In this document: one piece after another, positions 1 through 6,994 of the stretch
How positions within the stretch are numbered: the first letter of the stretch is position 1
How the letters are laid out: each line of letters starts with the position of its first letter
Source of the DNA: Novosphingopyxis sp038234155
Lineage (GTDB): Bacteria > Pseudomonadota > Alphaproteobacteria > Sphingomonadales > Sphingomonadaceae
Assembly: GCA_038234155.1 (NCBI GenBank)
Contig: JBBSUT010000067.1
Coordinates: 1 to 13,153, forward strand
Direction of reading: 5' to 3'
Length of the DNA: 13,153 nt
Made by a program: the position numbers and the translations under genes
The notes under the pieces: model-generated
The model's input: the letters and a program-made list of their open reading frames with translations, nothing else
What the model was told of the DNA's origin: nothing
Databases searched by the model: none

Positions 1-435
1 CCCTATCTCCGGCATGACGGCAAATATGCCAAGCTGGAGAATACGACCGAGGTGTTTGAAACCGGCATGAACGCCGCCGTCGCCAAGCTGGCCGAGGCCG
101 CCGCCAACAAGGGCAAGGCGCGCGGCCAGCGTGAGCCGCTCAAGATGCTCGGCAAACACCCGCGCACGGAGGAAGAGATCAAGCTGATGGAAGGCCGTTA
201 CGGTGCTTATGTCACCGACGGCAGCGTCAATGCGACGATCCCGAAGACGATCGACAAGGACCAGCTGACGCTGGAGGAAGCCGCACAGCTGATCGACGAA
301 CGCGCCGCCAAGGCTCCGCCGAAGAAAAAGAAGAAGGCGCCCGCAAAGAAGAAGGCTTCTGCGAAGAAACCGGCGGCCAAGAAGGCTCCCGTAAAGAAGA
401 AAACGCCTGCGAAAAAGGCTGAGACGAAAGGTTGA
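1..435 (+). CDS. topA: DNA topoisomerase I, C-terminal part (5' end outside the window)
   Basis: Type IA topoisomerase that relaxes negatively supercoiled DNA. Only the last 144 residues are visible, open from base 1 and ending at the TGA at 433-435; the catalytic Toprim and tyrosine domains lie upstream of the window. What is seen is a topoisomerase C-terminal repeat, with GRYGAYVTDG and NATIPK motifs at 205-243, preceded by KMLGKHPRTEEEIKLMEG. A tail of about 40 residues follows that is almost only Lys, Ala and Pro (KKKKK, APAKKK, ASAKKP, APVKKK). Such basic tails are common on alphaproteobacterial and actinobacterial TopA and probably bind DNA without sequence specificity. The identification rests on the repeat and the tail, so it is strong for the family. 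The first in-frame ATG in the window (67-69) is internal and not a start. Confidence 0.93.
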   Translation, partial: PYLRHDGKYAKLENTTEVFETGMNAAVAKLAEAAANKGKARGQREPLKMLGKHPRTEEEIKLMEGRYGAYVTDGSVNATIPKTIDKDQLTLEEAAQLIDERAAKAPPKKKKKAPAKKKASAKKPAAKKAPVKKKTPAKKAETKG

Positions 436-466
436 TTAAGAACTTCTCTTGGGAAAGGACTAAATA

Positions 467-1117
467 ATGAGTGGCTTTTTTCTGATGGCTTTGACAGCAG
501 GCATGGCCGCTCCCATGCCTACCATCGACTTTCTTCGCAAGGTCGGCCAAACTTAGCCTCTCGCGCGCGAAAATCACGATCGCGCGGTAAGAGCCCTCTT
601 CGCATTATCAGTCGATCCTAAAGGTCGAATCTATTCGTGTCGACTTTTGGAAAGCGATGGATTTCAGGCTGCACTGGAAAAGTCCTGCCAGGAAATAAAG
701 CGGCTGAAGATGGAACCTGGTCAGTGGGCCGACGGCAGCAACTCTTACGGAGTGTATCGCCTTGCGATGCGGTACAGTTCGCCGGAAATCGATCGCCGCT
801 ATCCATCCGACGACCTATCCCTTGACCGAACGGTTTTTGTTACCGTTGCTGCTATGCCGCCGTCTGTGGCCGATCCTTATCGAGTGACTGTTAATTTTGC
901 CATTGATGAAAAAGGCTCGCTCGAACATTGCGTTGCGAACCGCGCCGATTCCGATCCGCGCTTCGTGGACACGGCTTGCAAGCTTGCGGTGCAGGATGGT
1001 GTAGTGGCGTTGAGTGATGCCAAGGGCAAAGCCGTACCATATGTCGAAAGCCGCAACTTTCTCTTTGGTACGGGTAAGAACGAAGAGTCTGAGCTAGTAG
1101 TGGCACCAATTCCGTAA
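467..1117 (+). pseudogene. Exported protein with two TonB-C-like repeats, interrupted by an in-frame TAG
   Basis: Start ATG 467 has AAGGA at 455-459, 7 nt upstream. Codons 1-29 give a short hydrophobic leader (MSGFFLMALTAGMAAPMP) like a signal peptide, then TIDFLRKVGQT, then TAG at 554-556. The same frame stays open from 557 to the TAA at 1115-1117, another 186 residues. That part holds two similar modules: VRALFALSVDPKGRIYSC ending KSC, and YRVTVNFAIDEKGSLEHC ending TAC. In both the two cysteines are exactly 15 residues apart. The pattern (beta strand, D-x-K-G turn, paired Cys) resembles the short periplasmic TonB-C-like proteins of sphingomonads. The only later start codon before the bulk of the protein is TTG 647, which would lose the first Cys and half of module 1. 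I infer one recent nonsense mutation, a sequencing error, or readthrough. The function is unknown. It sits 31 bp after topA. Confidence 0.6.
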
Positions 1118-1234
1118 GAGTGATGCAGGCTAGGTCGCATGTTCTATCGGGCGGAGAGAATATCTTTCGCTGTTGATTTGTCAGCTGCCCATGCGGGATT
1201 TGCTTGCTTGGCGCCGATGGGCACGTGCAAGCGC

Positions 1235-2176
1235 CTACTCTACCCAGTCTAGCCCGATATTCTCGAACTGCTCGCGGCTGTTGTCCCAGTTGGCTTTGAC
1301 CTTGACGTGCAGATAGAGATGCACCGGCACGCCCAGCAGCCTGGACAGCTCCTTGCGCGAGGCCTCGCCAATCGCCTTGATCCGGGTGCCGTTCTTGCCG
1401 AGCATGATCGCCTTCTGGCTGTCGCGCGCAACCAGGATCTGTTGGTGGACCTCCAGACTGCCGTCGGGCCGTTCGAGATACTGCTCGCTGTCGACTGCGC
1501 TGGCATAGGGCAGCTCGGCGTGGAGCTGCCGATAGATCTGCTCGCGCGTGATCTCGGTGGCCAGCAGGCGCTGCGACACATCAGACACCTGATCTTCCGG
1601 GAAATGCCACGGGCTGGCGGGCATGGCGTCCGCGAGCGCGGTCTTGAGCTCCGGCAGACCGTCTCCGGTCTCGGCGCTGACGAACCAGCTATGTTCGAAC
1701 GTGACCGCGCCGTTCAACTTTTCCGCGAGCACCAGCAGCTTGTCCTTGGCCGCGATATCCACCTTGTTCATCACCAGCCATTTGCGGCCCTGACGTTGGT
1801 TCAGGCTCTCGATCAGCGGATCGAGCTTGGGGCCGGCACCGGCCTTTGCGTCGACCACGAATAGAAGCACGTCGGCATCGCTCGCGCCCTCCCAGGCGGC
1901 GCTGACCATAGCCCGGTCCAAGCGGCGGTGAGGCACAAAGATGCCGGGCGTATCGACAAGCAGCATCTGCGTGCGTCCTTCCAGCGCCACGCCGATCAGG
2001 CGAGTGCGTGACGTCTGCGGCTTGGCGCTGGTAATCGCGACCTTCTGGCCCACCAGCGCGTTGGTAAGCGTCGACTTGCCGGCATTGGGCGCACCGATCA
2101 GCGCGGCAACGCCGCAATGCGTATCGTCTTGCGTCGATTCAGCATTTGCGCTGCTTGTGGCCGGATCGCGGTTCAT
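1235..2176 (-). CDS. era: GTPase Era
   Basis: Ribosome-assembly GTPase that binds the 3' end of 16S rRNA in the 30S subunit. The protein has 313 residues, the usual Era length plus a short N-terminal extension. The GTPase domain shows G1 GAPNAGKS (28-35), G3 DTPG (75-78), G4 NKVD (137-140) and G5 SAE (167-169). The C-terminal KH domain has the GKNG loop at 260-263 and the family ending HVKVKANWDNS. The start is ATG at 2176-2174, which overlaps the rnc stop as ATGA and indicates translational coupling. The frame is open upstream to 2269, but that extension lies inside rnc and does not look like Era. The gene ends the minus-strand lepB-rnc-era operon; the usual follower recO is absent, and 117 bp separate it from the convergent interrupted gene. 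Confidence 0.97.
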   Translation of the reverse strand: MNRDPATSSANAESTQDDTHCGVAALIGAPNAGKSTLTNALVGQKVAITSAKPQTSRTRLIGVALEGRTQMLLVDTPGIFVPHRRLDRAMVSAAWEGASDADVLLFVVDAKAGAGPKLDPLIESLNQRQGRKWLVMNKVDIAAKDKLLVLAEKLNGAVTFEHSWFVSAETGDGLPELKTALADAMPASPWHFPEDQVSDVSQRLLATEITREQIYRQLHAELPYASAVDSEQYLERPDGSLEVHQQILVARDSQKAIMLGKNGTRIKAIGEASRKELSRLLGVPVHLYLHVKVKANWDNSREQFENIGLDWVE

Positions 2177-2844
2177 GCATATTTCTCCAGAAAGGACTTG
2201 GCGGCGCGGGTTTCGGCCTCCTGCTTGCTTGGTGCGGTGGCGGCAACGGGATCCAGCCCCTTGACGCAAACCTGCACCTCAAAGATGCGCGCATGCGGCG
2301 GGCCGGCCTTGGCCAGAATGTCGTACACCGGTGGACGCTTGCCCGTGCTCGCCGCCCATTCCTGCAGCACCGATTTGGGGTGGCGCGGGGCCTTCCCGGC
2401 GGACAGGATATGTTGCTGCCAGTGGGTTTCCACAAAGGCGCAAGCGGGCGCGATGCCCTGATCCAGGAACAGCGCACCAATCAGCGCTTCTGCCACGTCG
2501 CCAAGCACATTGTCGCTCTCCGCCGCGCCGTCGCTGCGCGCCTGTTTGCCCAGCACAATGTGTGGGCCGGCACCCAGATCGCGCGCGATTTCGGCGCAGG
2601 TGGCCCCCGATACCAGCGCGTTGAGCCGGTGCGACAGCTTGCCCTCCGGCTCGTCCGGGAAGCGCGCGTACAGCATTTCGGCAACGGCGAGCCCCAGGAT
2701 GCGGTCGCCGAGAAATTCTAGGCGCTGGTAATCGGGTCGTCCGGTGCTGCCATGCGTCATCGCGCGCTCATAAAGAGGCATGTCGCCGACGTTGGCGATG
2801 CCGATAGAGGCGAGCCAAGCTGGCAGGGCGGGCAGGGCTGTCAA
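2173..2844 (-). CDS. rnc: Ribonuclease III
   Basis: Double-strand-specific endoribonuclease that processes rRNA precursors and structured mRNAs. With the start chosen here it has 223 residues, close to the E. coli length. The signature RLEFLGDRIL is at 41-50. The four acidic catalytic residues are E43, D47, D116 and E119 (in DNVLGDVAEA). A dsRNA-binding domain runs from about 155 (HPKSVLQEWAAS) to 222 (SKQEAETRAAKSFLEK). I chose TTG 2844-2842 because it overlaps the lepB stop codon as TTGA, matching the tight rnc/era junction, and because homologues begin near this point. The alternative is a start at 2904, 20 codons earlier inside lepB. The next ATG (codon 22) would cut off part of the first helix. 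The start is therefore uncertain, the function is not. Confidence 0.95.
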   Translation of the reverse strand: MTALPALPAWLASIGIANVGDMPLYERAMTHGSTGRPDYQRLEFLGDRILGLAVAEMLYARFPDEPEGKLSHRLNALVSGATCAEIARDLGAGPHIVLGKQARSDGAAESDNVLGDVAEALIGALFLDQGIAPACAFVETHWQQHILSAGKAPRHPKSVLQEWAASTGKRPPVYDILAKAGPPHARIFEVQVCVKGLDPVAATAPSKQEAETRAAKSFLEKYA

Positions 2845-3740
2845 AAACTCTTTCCGATCCGCTCGCCGCGCGCTGCGCTGGCCCAGGTCCAAGGCTTGGT
2901 CCACTGGGCCGATCCATTGGTGGAAAAGATGGTGACCAGCGCGCGCCCGATCAGGTTGGCCTGCGGCACGATACCGATGGCACCGCCAACTTCCGCGGGG
3001 AAGCGACTATCCGCGCTGCGATCGCGGTTGTCACCCATCAGGAACATCGATCCTGCCGGCACGGTAAACGTCATCGTGTCATCGCCCATGCTGCCCTGAA
3101 CCAGATCGAGGATTTCATAGCTTTTTCCCGAAGGCAGCGTTTCACGGTAGCGCGGATAGCGGCAATAATCGCGGCCATCGATCCGGTCGTTGAATTGCGG
3201 AGAATAGCAGGGGTAAGGCGACCCTTCCGCTGCGGCGGCCGCAATCATATTGGGGGTTACCGGCAGCAGCATGTCGGCGATCCGCTGCCTGGGCAGGGGC
3301 TTGCCGTTGAGCGATACAATGCCATTTTGCAGGCGCACGGTGTCACCGGGCAGGCCGATCACGCGCTTGATATAATCGGTTTCATTGTCCGGCGGGGCCT
3401 TGAACACGACAACGTCGCCGCGATCGGGCTGCTGGGCAAAGAAACGGCGCGGCAGCAGCGGCACATCGCCCGGCAAGCTGTAGCGAGAATAGCCAAAGGG
3501 CCATTTGGCGACCAGCAGATAATCGCCGATGAGAAGCCGCGGTTGCATCGATTCGGACGGAATATTGAACGGCGCAACGATGAAGCTGCGCAGCGCCAGG
3601 ATAATCAGCAGTACCTTGAGCAGATACAGCGCCAGATCGATCCATTCGGAACGCTTCGCGCCCTGGCCAGCCGGAGACGAAAGCACCGGCTCCTCGCCGC
3701 GCGGATCGGCGGCATCTTCGTCCCGCGCGCTGTTGATCAT
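2841..3740 (-). CDS. lepB: Signal peptidase I
   Basis: Inner-membrane serine/lysine protease that removes signal peptides from exported proteins. It has 299 residues from ATG 3740. A charged N-terminus is followed by one membrane segment at about 33-53 (LALYLLKVLLIILALRSFIV). Box B NIPSESMQP carries the catalytic Ser64, box D DYIKRVIGLPGD the catalytic Lys125, and box E GDNRDRSADSR is at 236-246. A periplasmic insert around 155-195 contains two Cys (PCYS, DYCRYP), probably a disulfide. The frame is open upstream to a TTG at 3791, but ATG 3740 is the first ATG and gives the normal layout. No good ribosome binding site is visible before it. It is the first gene of lepB-rnc-era, and its TGA overlaps the proposed rnc start. 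Divergent from pgi, with 96 bp between the two starts. Confidence 0.96.
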   Translation of the reverse strand: MINSARDEDAADPRGEEPVLSSPAGQGAKRSEWIDLALYLLKVLLIILALRSFIVAPFNIPSESMQPRLLIGDYLLVAKWPFGYSRYSLPGDVPLLPRRFFAQQPDRGDVVVFKAPPDNETDYIKRVIGLPGDTVRLQNGIVSLNGKPLPRQRIADMLLPVTPNMIAAAAAEGSPYPCYSPQFNDRIDGRDYCRYPRYRETLPSGKSYEILDLVQGSMGDDTMTFTVPAGSMFLMGDNRDRSADSRFPAEVGGAIGIVPQANLIGRALVTIFSTNGSAQWTKPWTWASAARGERIGKSF

Positions 3741-3836
3741 GATAGGGGCCGGAAAATATTGAGCGACAAGTCTGGTCACATAGGCTTGCAAGTGCCTAAA
3801 GACCAGCCTTCACACATGGATCAAAAAGGGGCGGTG

Positions 3837-5354
3837 ATGCGCGGCGAATGGCAATTTCTGGAGGCGCAGGCCCGCCCGACCTTGCAGCAGCTGTTCGCGG
3901 GCGATGCGCAGGCACGGGTCGATGCGCTGACGATCGTGCAGGCGGGTATCCGGTTCGACTTCTCCAAGACGCATCTGGACGAGGCGCTGATCGGCGGTTT
4001 CATCCGGTGTGCCGAGCGGATGGACCTGGCGGGCCACCGGCACGAACTGTTGAGCGGGGAGATCGTCAATCCCACAGAGGGCCGCGCTGCCGAGCATACG
4101 GCGGAACGCGGCACCGGTTCGCCCGAGGCGGTGGCGCTCGCGCGGCGGTTCCACACACGGTTGCGCGGGCTGATCGAGGTGATCGAGGCGGGCGCGTTCG
4201 GCAAGATCGATACACTGATCCACATCGGCATCGGAGGATCGGCGCTGGGGCCAAAACTTTTGATAGACGCATTGGGGCGCGATGCCGGCGGGATCGAGGT
4301 CCGCGTCGTCTCCAATGTCGACGGCGCAGCGATGGCCGAGGCAATCAAAGGGCGTGATCCCCAGACCACGCTGCTCGCTGCCGCATCCAAGACCTTCACC
4401 ACGGCTGAGACGCTGCTGAACCTGGAAAGCGCGATCCAATGGATGCGCGGTGGCGGCGTGGCCGATCCGCACGGCCGCGTGATCGCGCTTACCGCCAATC
4501 CGGATAAGGCGGTGGAATGGGGCGTCGATGAAACCCGCATCCTGCCTTTCAGTGAGAGCGTGGGTGGCCGCTATTCGCTGTGGAGTTCGATTGGCTTTCC
4601 TGCCGCGCTCGGCCTGGGCTGGGCAGCTTATGAGGAAATGCTCGAAGGTGCCGGCACCATGGACCGGCATTTTGCGCATGCTGACTGGCGCGAAAATGCG
4701 CCCGTGCTCGCCGCGTTCGCCGATCTCTATTACACGCAAGGCCGCGCCGCGCAGACCCGCGCCGTCTTCGCCTATGACGAGCGGCTGCGACTGCTGCCCA
4801 GCTATTTGCAGCAACTGGAAATGGAATCGAACGGCAAAAATGTAACGGCTGAAGGGGAGCCTGTAGGTTACCCCACGGCGCCGATTACCTGGGGCGGCGT
4901 GGGGACCGATGCGCAGCACGCGGTATTTCAGCTGCTCCATCAGGGCACGGCGCTGGTACCGGTGGAATTCATCGCGTCCCAGGAGCCTGGCCATGCGCTC
5001 GACGATGCGCATCATGAGACGTTGCTGGCCAATTGCTTTGCGCAGGGTGCTGCCCTGATGGCGGGCAAGCAGACCGACGACCCGGCGCGCAGCTATGCCG
5101 GCGACCGGCCCTCCACCACGTTGCTGATCGAGAATGTTACGCCCGCAATCCTGGGCGCAATGCTCGCCTTTTACGAGCATCGGACGTTTGTGAATGCGAT
5201 CATGCTGGGTATCAATCCGTTCGATCAGTTCGGGGTGGAACTGGGCAAGGATTTGGCCCGCGCGATCGAGCAGGGCGGCCAGGACGGCGGGAGCGACGAT
5301 CTCGACGCGTCTACCAAGGCGCTGATGTCTGCGGCGCTGGGCGATCCTGCCTGA
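3837..5354 (+). CDS. pgi: Glucose-6-phosphate isomerase
   Basis: Cytosolic enzyme interconverting glucose-6-phosphate and fructose-6-phosphate, between glycolysis/Entner-Doudoroff and gluconeogenesis. It has 505 residues. Sugar-phosphate binding motifs are HIGIGGSALGPK (129-140), SKTFTT (184-189) and GGRYSLWSSIGFP (243-255), with EMESNGKN at 328-335. The C-terminal signature GINPFDQFGVELGK ends in the conserved Lys471. Odd point: E. coli Pgi reads WGEPGTNGQH around its catalytic Glu355, while this protein reads WGGVGTDAQH (352-361), so Gly354 replaces the Glu. The catalytic His is best matched by His386. Start ATG 3837 has AAGGGG five nt upstream; ATG 3816, seven codons earlier, is the alternative with a weaker site. 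The frame is open far upstream, but that region is antisense to lepB and unlike Pgi. Confidence 0.95.
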   Translation: MRGEWQFLEAQARPTLQQLFAGDAQARVDALTIVQAGIRFDFSKTHLDEALIGGFIRCAERMDLAGHRHELLSGEIVNPTEGRAAEHTAERGTGSPEAVALARRFHTRLRGLIEVIEAGAFGKIDTLIHIGIGGSALGPKLLIDALGRDAGGIEVRVVSNVDGAAMAEAIKGRDPQTTLLAAASKTFTTAETLLNLESAIQWMRGGGVADPHGRVIALTANPDKAVEWGVDETRILPFSESVGGRYSLWSSIGFPAALGLGWAAYEEMLEGAGTMDRHFAHADWRENAPVLAAFADLYYTQGRAAQTRAVFAYDERLRLLPSYLQQLEMESNGKNVTAEGEPVGYPTAPITWGGVGTDAQHAVFQLLHQGTALVPVEFIASQEPGHALDDAHHETLLANCFAQGAALMAGKQTDDPARSYAGDRPSTTLLIENVTPAILGAMLAFYEHRTFVNAIMLGINPFDQFGVELGKDLARAIEQGGQDGGSDDLDASTKALMSAALGDPA

Positions 5355-5377
5355 GCGTTGCGGATGGGCCGCCGCTC
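5353..5377 (+). terminator. Hairpin at the end of pgi, possible terminator
   Basis: Starting within the pgi stop codon, GAGCG (5353-5357) pairs with CGCTC (5373-5377), and after a TT bulge GCGG (5360-5363) pairs with CCGC (5369-5372) around the loop ATGGG. The stem is 9 bp, all but one G-C. The bases that follow are GCTTCCCCCT rather than a T run, so intrinsic termination would be weak; it may only protect the 3' end. The structure is seen, its role is inferred. Confidence 0.35.
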
Positions 5378-5410
5378 GCTTCCCCCTACCGCCAACTGAA
5401 CTCTAATTCC

Positions 5411-5422
5411 GCTTTCGAAAGC
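5411..5422. promoter_or_regulatory. Perfect 12-bp palindrome in front of gor
   Basis: GCTTTCGAAAGC is its own reverse complement and ends 9 nt before the gor ATG, where a ribosome binding site would be expected. No purine-rich Shine-Dalgarno sequence is otherwise present. It could be an operator, or a small hairpin affecting initiation. I do not recognise it as a known regulator's site. A 12-bp palindrome turns up a few times by chance in a window this size, so only the position makes it notable. Confidence 0.3.
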
Positions 5423-5431
5423 ACATGCAAC

Positions 5432-6781
5432 ATGGCCGATTACGACTACGACCTCTTTACGATTGGTGCAGGCTCCGGGGGGGTGCGCGCCAGCCGCGTG
5501 GCCGCTTCGCACGGCGCGCGTGTGGCCGTGGCCGAGGAGTACCGTGTGGGCGGCACCTGCGTCATCCGCGGTTGCGTGCCAAAAAAGCTGCTGGTCTACG
5601 GCGCGCATTTCGCCGAAGATCTGAAAGACGCGCGGCGGTTTGGCTGGGACGTGCCGGACCACTGCAATTTCAGCTGGTCCACGCTGCGCGACAATGTGTT
5701 CGAAGAGGTGGACCGGATCAACGGCGTCTACCGCGAAACGCTCAGCAACCACGGCGCCGAGATCATAGACGCGCGTGCCGAGCTGATTGGCCCGCACGAG
5801 GTGAGGCTTGCCAGTGGCAGAACCGTCACAGCCAAATATATCCTCATCGCCACCGGCGCGACGCCGCACGTACCGGATTGTCCCGGCCATGAACTGGGGA
5901 TCACCTCGAACGAGGCTTTCCATCTGGACGATGTGCCAAAGCGCATATTGATCGCCGGTGCTGGCTATATCGCCAATGAATTCGCCGGTATTTTCAACGA
6001 ATTTGGCTGCAAGGTGACATTGATCAACCGTTCCGATGTCATTCTGCGCAGCTACGATCACCAGATCCGTGATCGATTGCTGCAGATTTCCATGATGAAG
6101 GGCATCGAATATAAGTTTCACGCCGAATTCCGTGGCATCGAGAAAATGGACGACGGCTGTCTGCGCGTCTCGATGACAGGCCACGAGGATATCGAGGTTG
6201 ATTGCGTGATGTTCGCCACCGGCCGCGTGCCCAATACCGGCGAGCTGGGGCTCGAAGCCGCCGGTGTGAAATTCGACGACAATGGCGCGGTCATCGTGGA
6301 CGGCTGGTCGAAAACCAACGTCGACAATATCTATGCCGTCGGTGACGTCACCAACCGAATGCAGTTAACCCCGATCGCCATTCGCGAAGGCCAGGCCTTT
6401 GCCGATACCGTATTCAACGACGACCCCCATCAGGTGGATTACGAAAACGTGCCGAGCGCGGTTTTCAGCCATCCTCCGATCGCCGGCGTCGGCATGACCG
6501 AGAGCAAGGCCAAAGAAACGTTGGGATCGGTCAAGGTCTACACTTCTGATTTCCGTGCGATGAAGAACGTGCTGGCAAACCGCAACGAACGCGGATTGTA
6601 TAAGATGATCTGCGACGGTGAGACCGGCCAGATCGTCGGCCTGCACATGATCGGCCCGGAAGCGCCCGAGATATTGCAAGCGGCGGCCGTGGCGGTGAAG
6701 GCGGGCCTGACCAAACAGGCGTTTGATGACACCGTCGCTCTGCATCCCAGCATGGCCGAAGAGCTTGTGCTAATGAAATAG
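5432..6781 (+). CDS. gor: Glutathione-disulfide reductase
   Basis: FAD-dependent enzyme that reduces glutathione disulfide with NADPH in the cytosol and keeps the thiol pool reduced. It has 449 residues, normal for the family. FAD-binding GAGSGG is at 12-17. The redox-active disulfide is Cys43/Cys48 in GGTCVIRGCVPKK, the form I recall from plants, cyanobacteria and alphaproteobacteria (E. coli has CVNVGC). The pyridine nucleotide site is GAGYIANEFA (176-185), with Arg200 and Arg206 placed to hold the NADPH phosphate. The second FAD motif is AVGDVT (302-307). The C-terminal partner-subunit pair is His438/Glu443 in HPSMAEE. Those arginines and the CVIRGC site favour Gor over dihydrolipoamide or mercuric reductase. 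ATG 5432 was chosen because the FAD motif starts 11 codons later; the frame is open further upstream only as a shadow of pgi. The gap to pgi is 77 bp. Confidence 0.95.
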   Translation: MADYDYDLFTIGAGSGGVRASRVAASHGARVAVAEEYRVGGTCVIRGCVPKKLLVYGAHFAEDLKDARRFGWDVPDHCNFSWSTLRDNVFEEVDRINGVYRETLSNHGAEIIDARAELIGPHEVRLASGRTVTAKYILIATGATPHVPDCPGHELGITSNEAFHLDDVPKRILIAGAGYIANEFAGIFNEFGCKVTLINRSDVILRSYDHQIRDRLLQISMMKGIEYKFHAEFRGIEKMDDGCLRVSMTGHEDIEVDCVMFATGRVPNTGELGLEAAGVKFDDNGAVIVDGWSKTNVDNIYAVGDVTNRMQLTPIAIREGQAFADTVFNDDPHQVDYENVPSAVFSHPPIAGVGMTESKAKETLGSVKVYTSDFRAMKNVLANRNERGLYKMICDGETGQIVGLHMIGPEAPEILQAAAVAVKAGLTKQAFDDTVALHPSMAEELVLMK

Positions 6782-6818
6782 CGGCGCGGCAACGCCGCAT
6801 AGCTTTCGCTCTGCTCGT

Positions 6819-6848
6819 GCGGCGCTTGTCGACGCGGCGCTTGTCGTC
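6819..6848 (+). repeat. 15-bp direct tandem repeat, two copies
   Basis: The unit GCGGCGCTTGTCGAC (6819-6833) is followed at once by GCGGCGCTTGTCGTC (6834-6848); 14 of 15 bases match. It lies in the gor-pccB gap, 38 bp after the gor stop. The function is unknown. It may be a replication-slippage product. Confidence 0.6.
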
Positions 6849-6872
6849 GCGTGGGCCAAAATTAAAACGGGG

Positions 6873-6897
6873 CCGCCCTGCAACAGGCGCGGGGCGG
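6873..6897. promoter_or_regulatory. GC-rich hairpin in the pccB leader
   Basis: CCGCCC (6873-6878) pairs with GGGCGG (6892-6897) around a 13-nt loop. On the plus strand an AAGGAG (6905-6910) follows 7 nt later. On the minus strand the stem is followed by CCCCGTTTTAATTTT, which looks like a weak intrinsic terminator, although no minus-strand gene is seen here. The structure is visible, its role is inferred. Confidence 0.3.
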
Positions 6898-6994
6898 ACA
6901 AACGAAGGAGCGTACGCAGGTGCGCACCTGGTTGCCAAAAGCGTGGCGCTCTGGAATGACCCGCGGTCAGAAAAGACGCCATTGGGGAACGGAC

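Noticed and set aside
1210..1235. GGCGC/GCGCC inverted repeat behind era, containing GCACGTGC, considered as a terminator.
   Set aside because: The stem is only 5 bp, the loop is long, and no T run follows on the minus strand.
3785..3792. The 8-bp palindrome CTTGCAAG in the lepB-pgi gap, also at 8624-8631 and 975-982.
   Set aside because: An 8-mer is too short to be meaningful. One copy is inside a gene and the flanks are not conserved.
3195..3836. The pgi reading frame is open for over 200 codons upstream of the chosen start.
   Set aside because: The stretch is antisense to lepB, has no resemblance to Pgi, and the family N-terminus fits ATG 3837 or 3816.
3810..5180. A 456-codon open frame on the minus strand.
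   Set aside because: It mirrors pgi and has the Arg/His-rich composition of an antisense shadow.
5033..5431. Upstream extension of the gor frame.
   Set aside because: It overlaps the end of pgi in another frame. The FAD-binding motif begins right after ATG 5432, as in all homologues.
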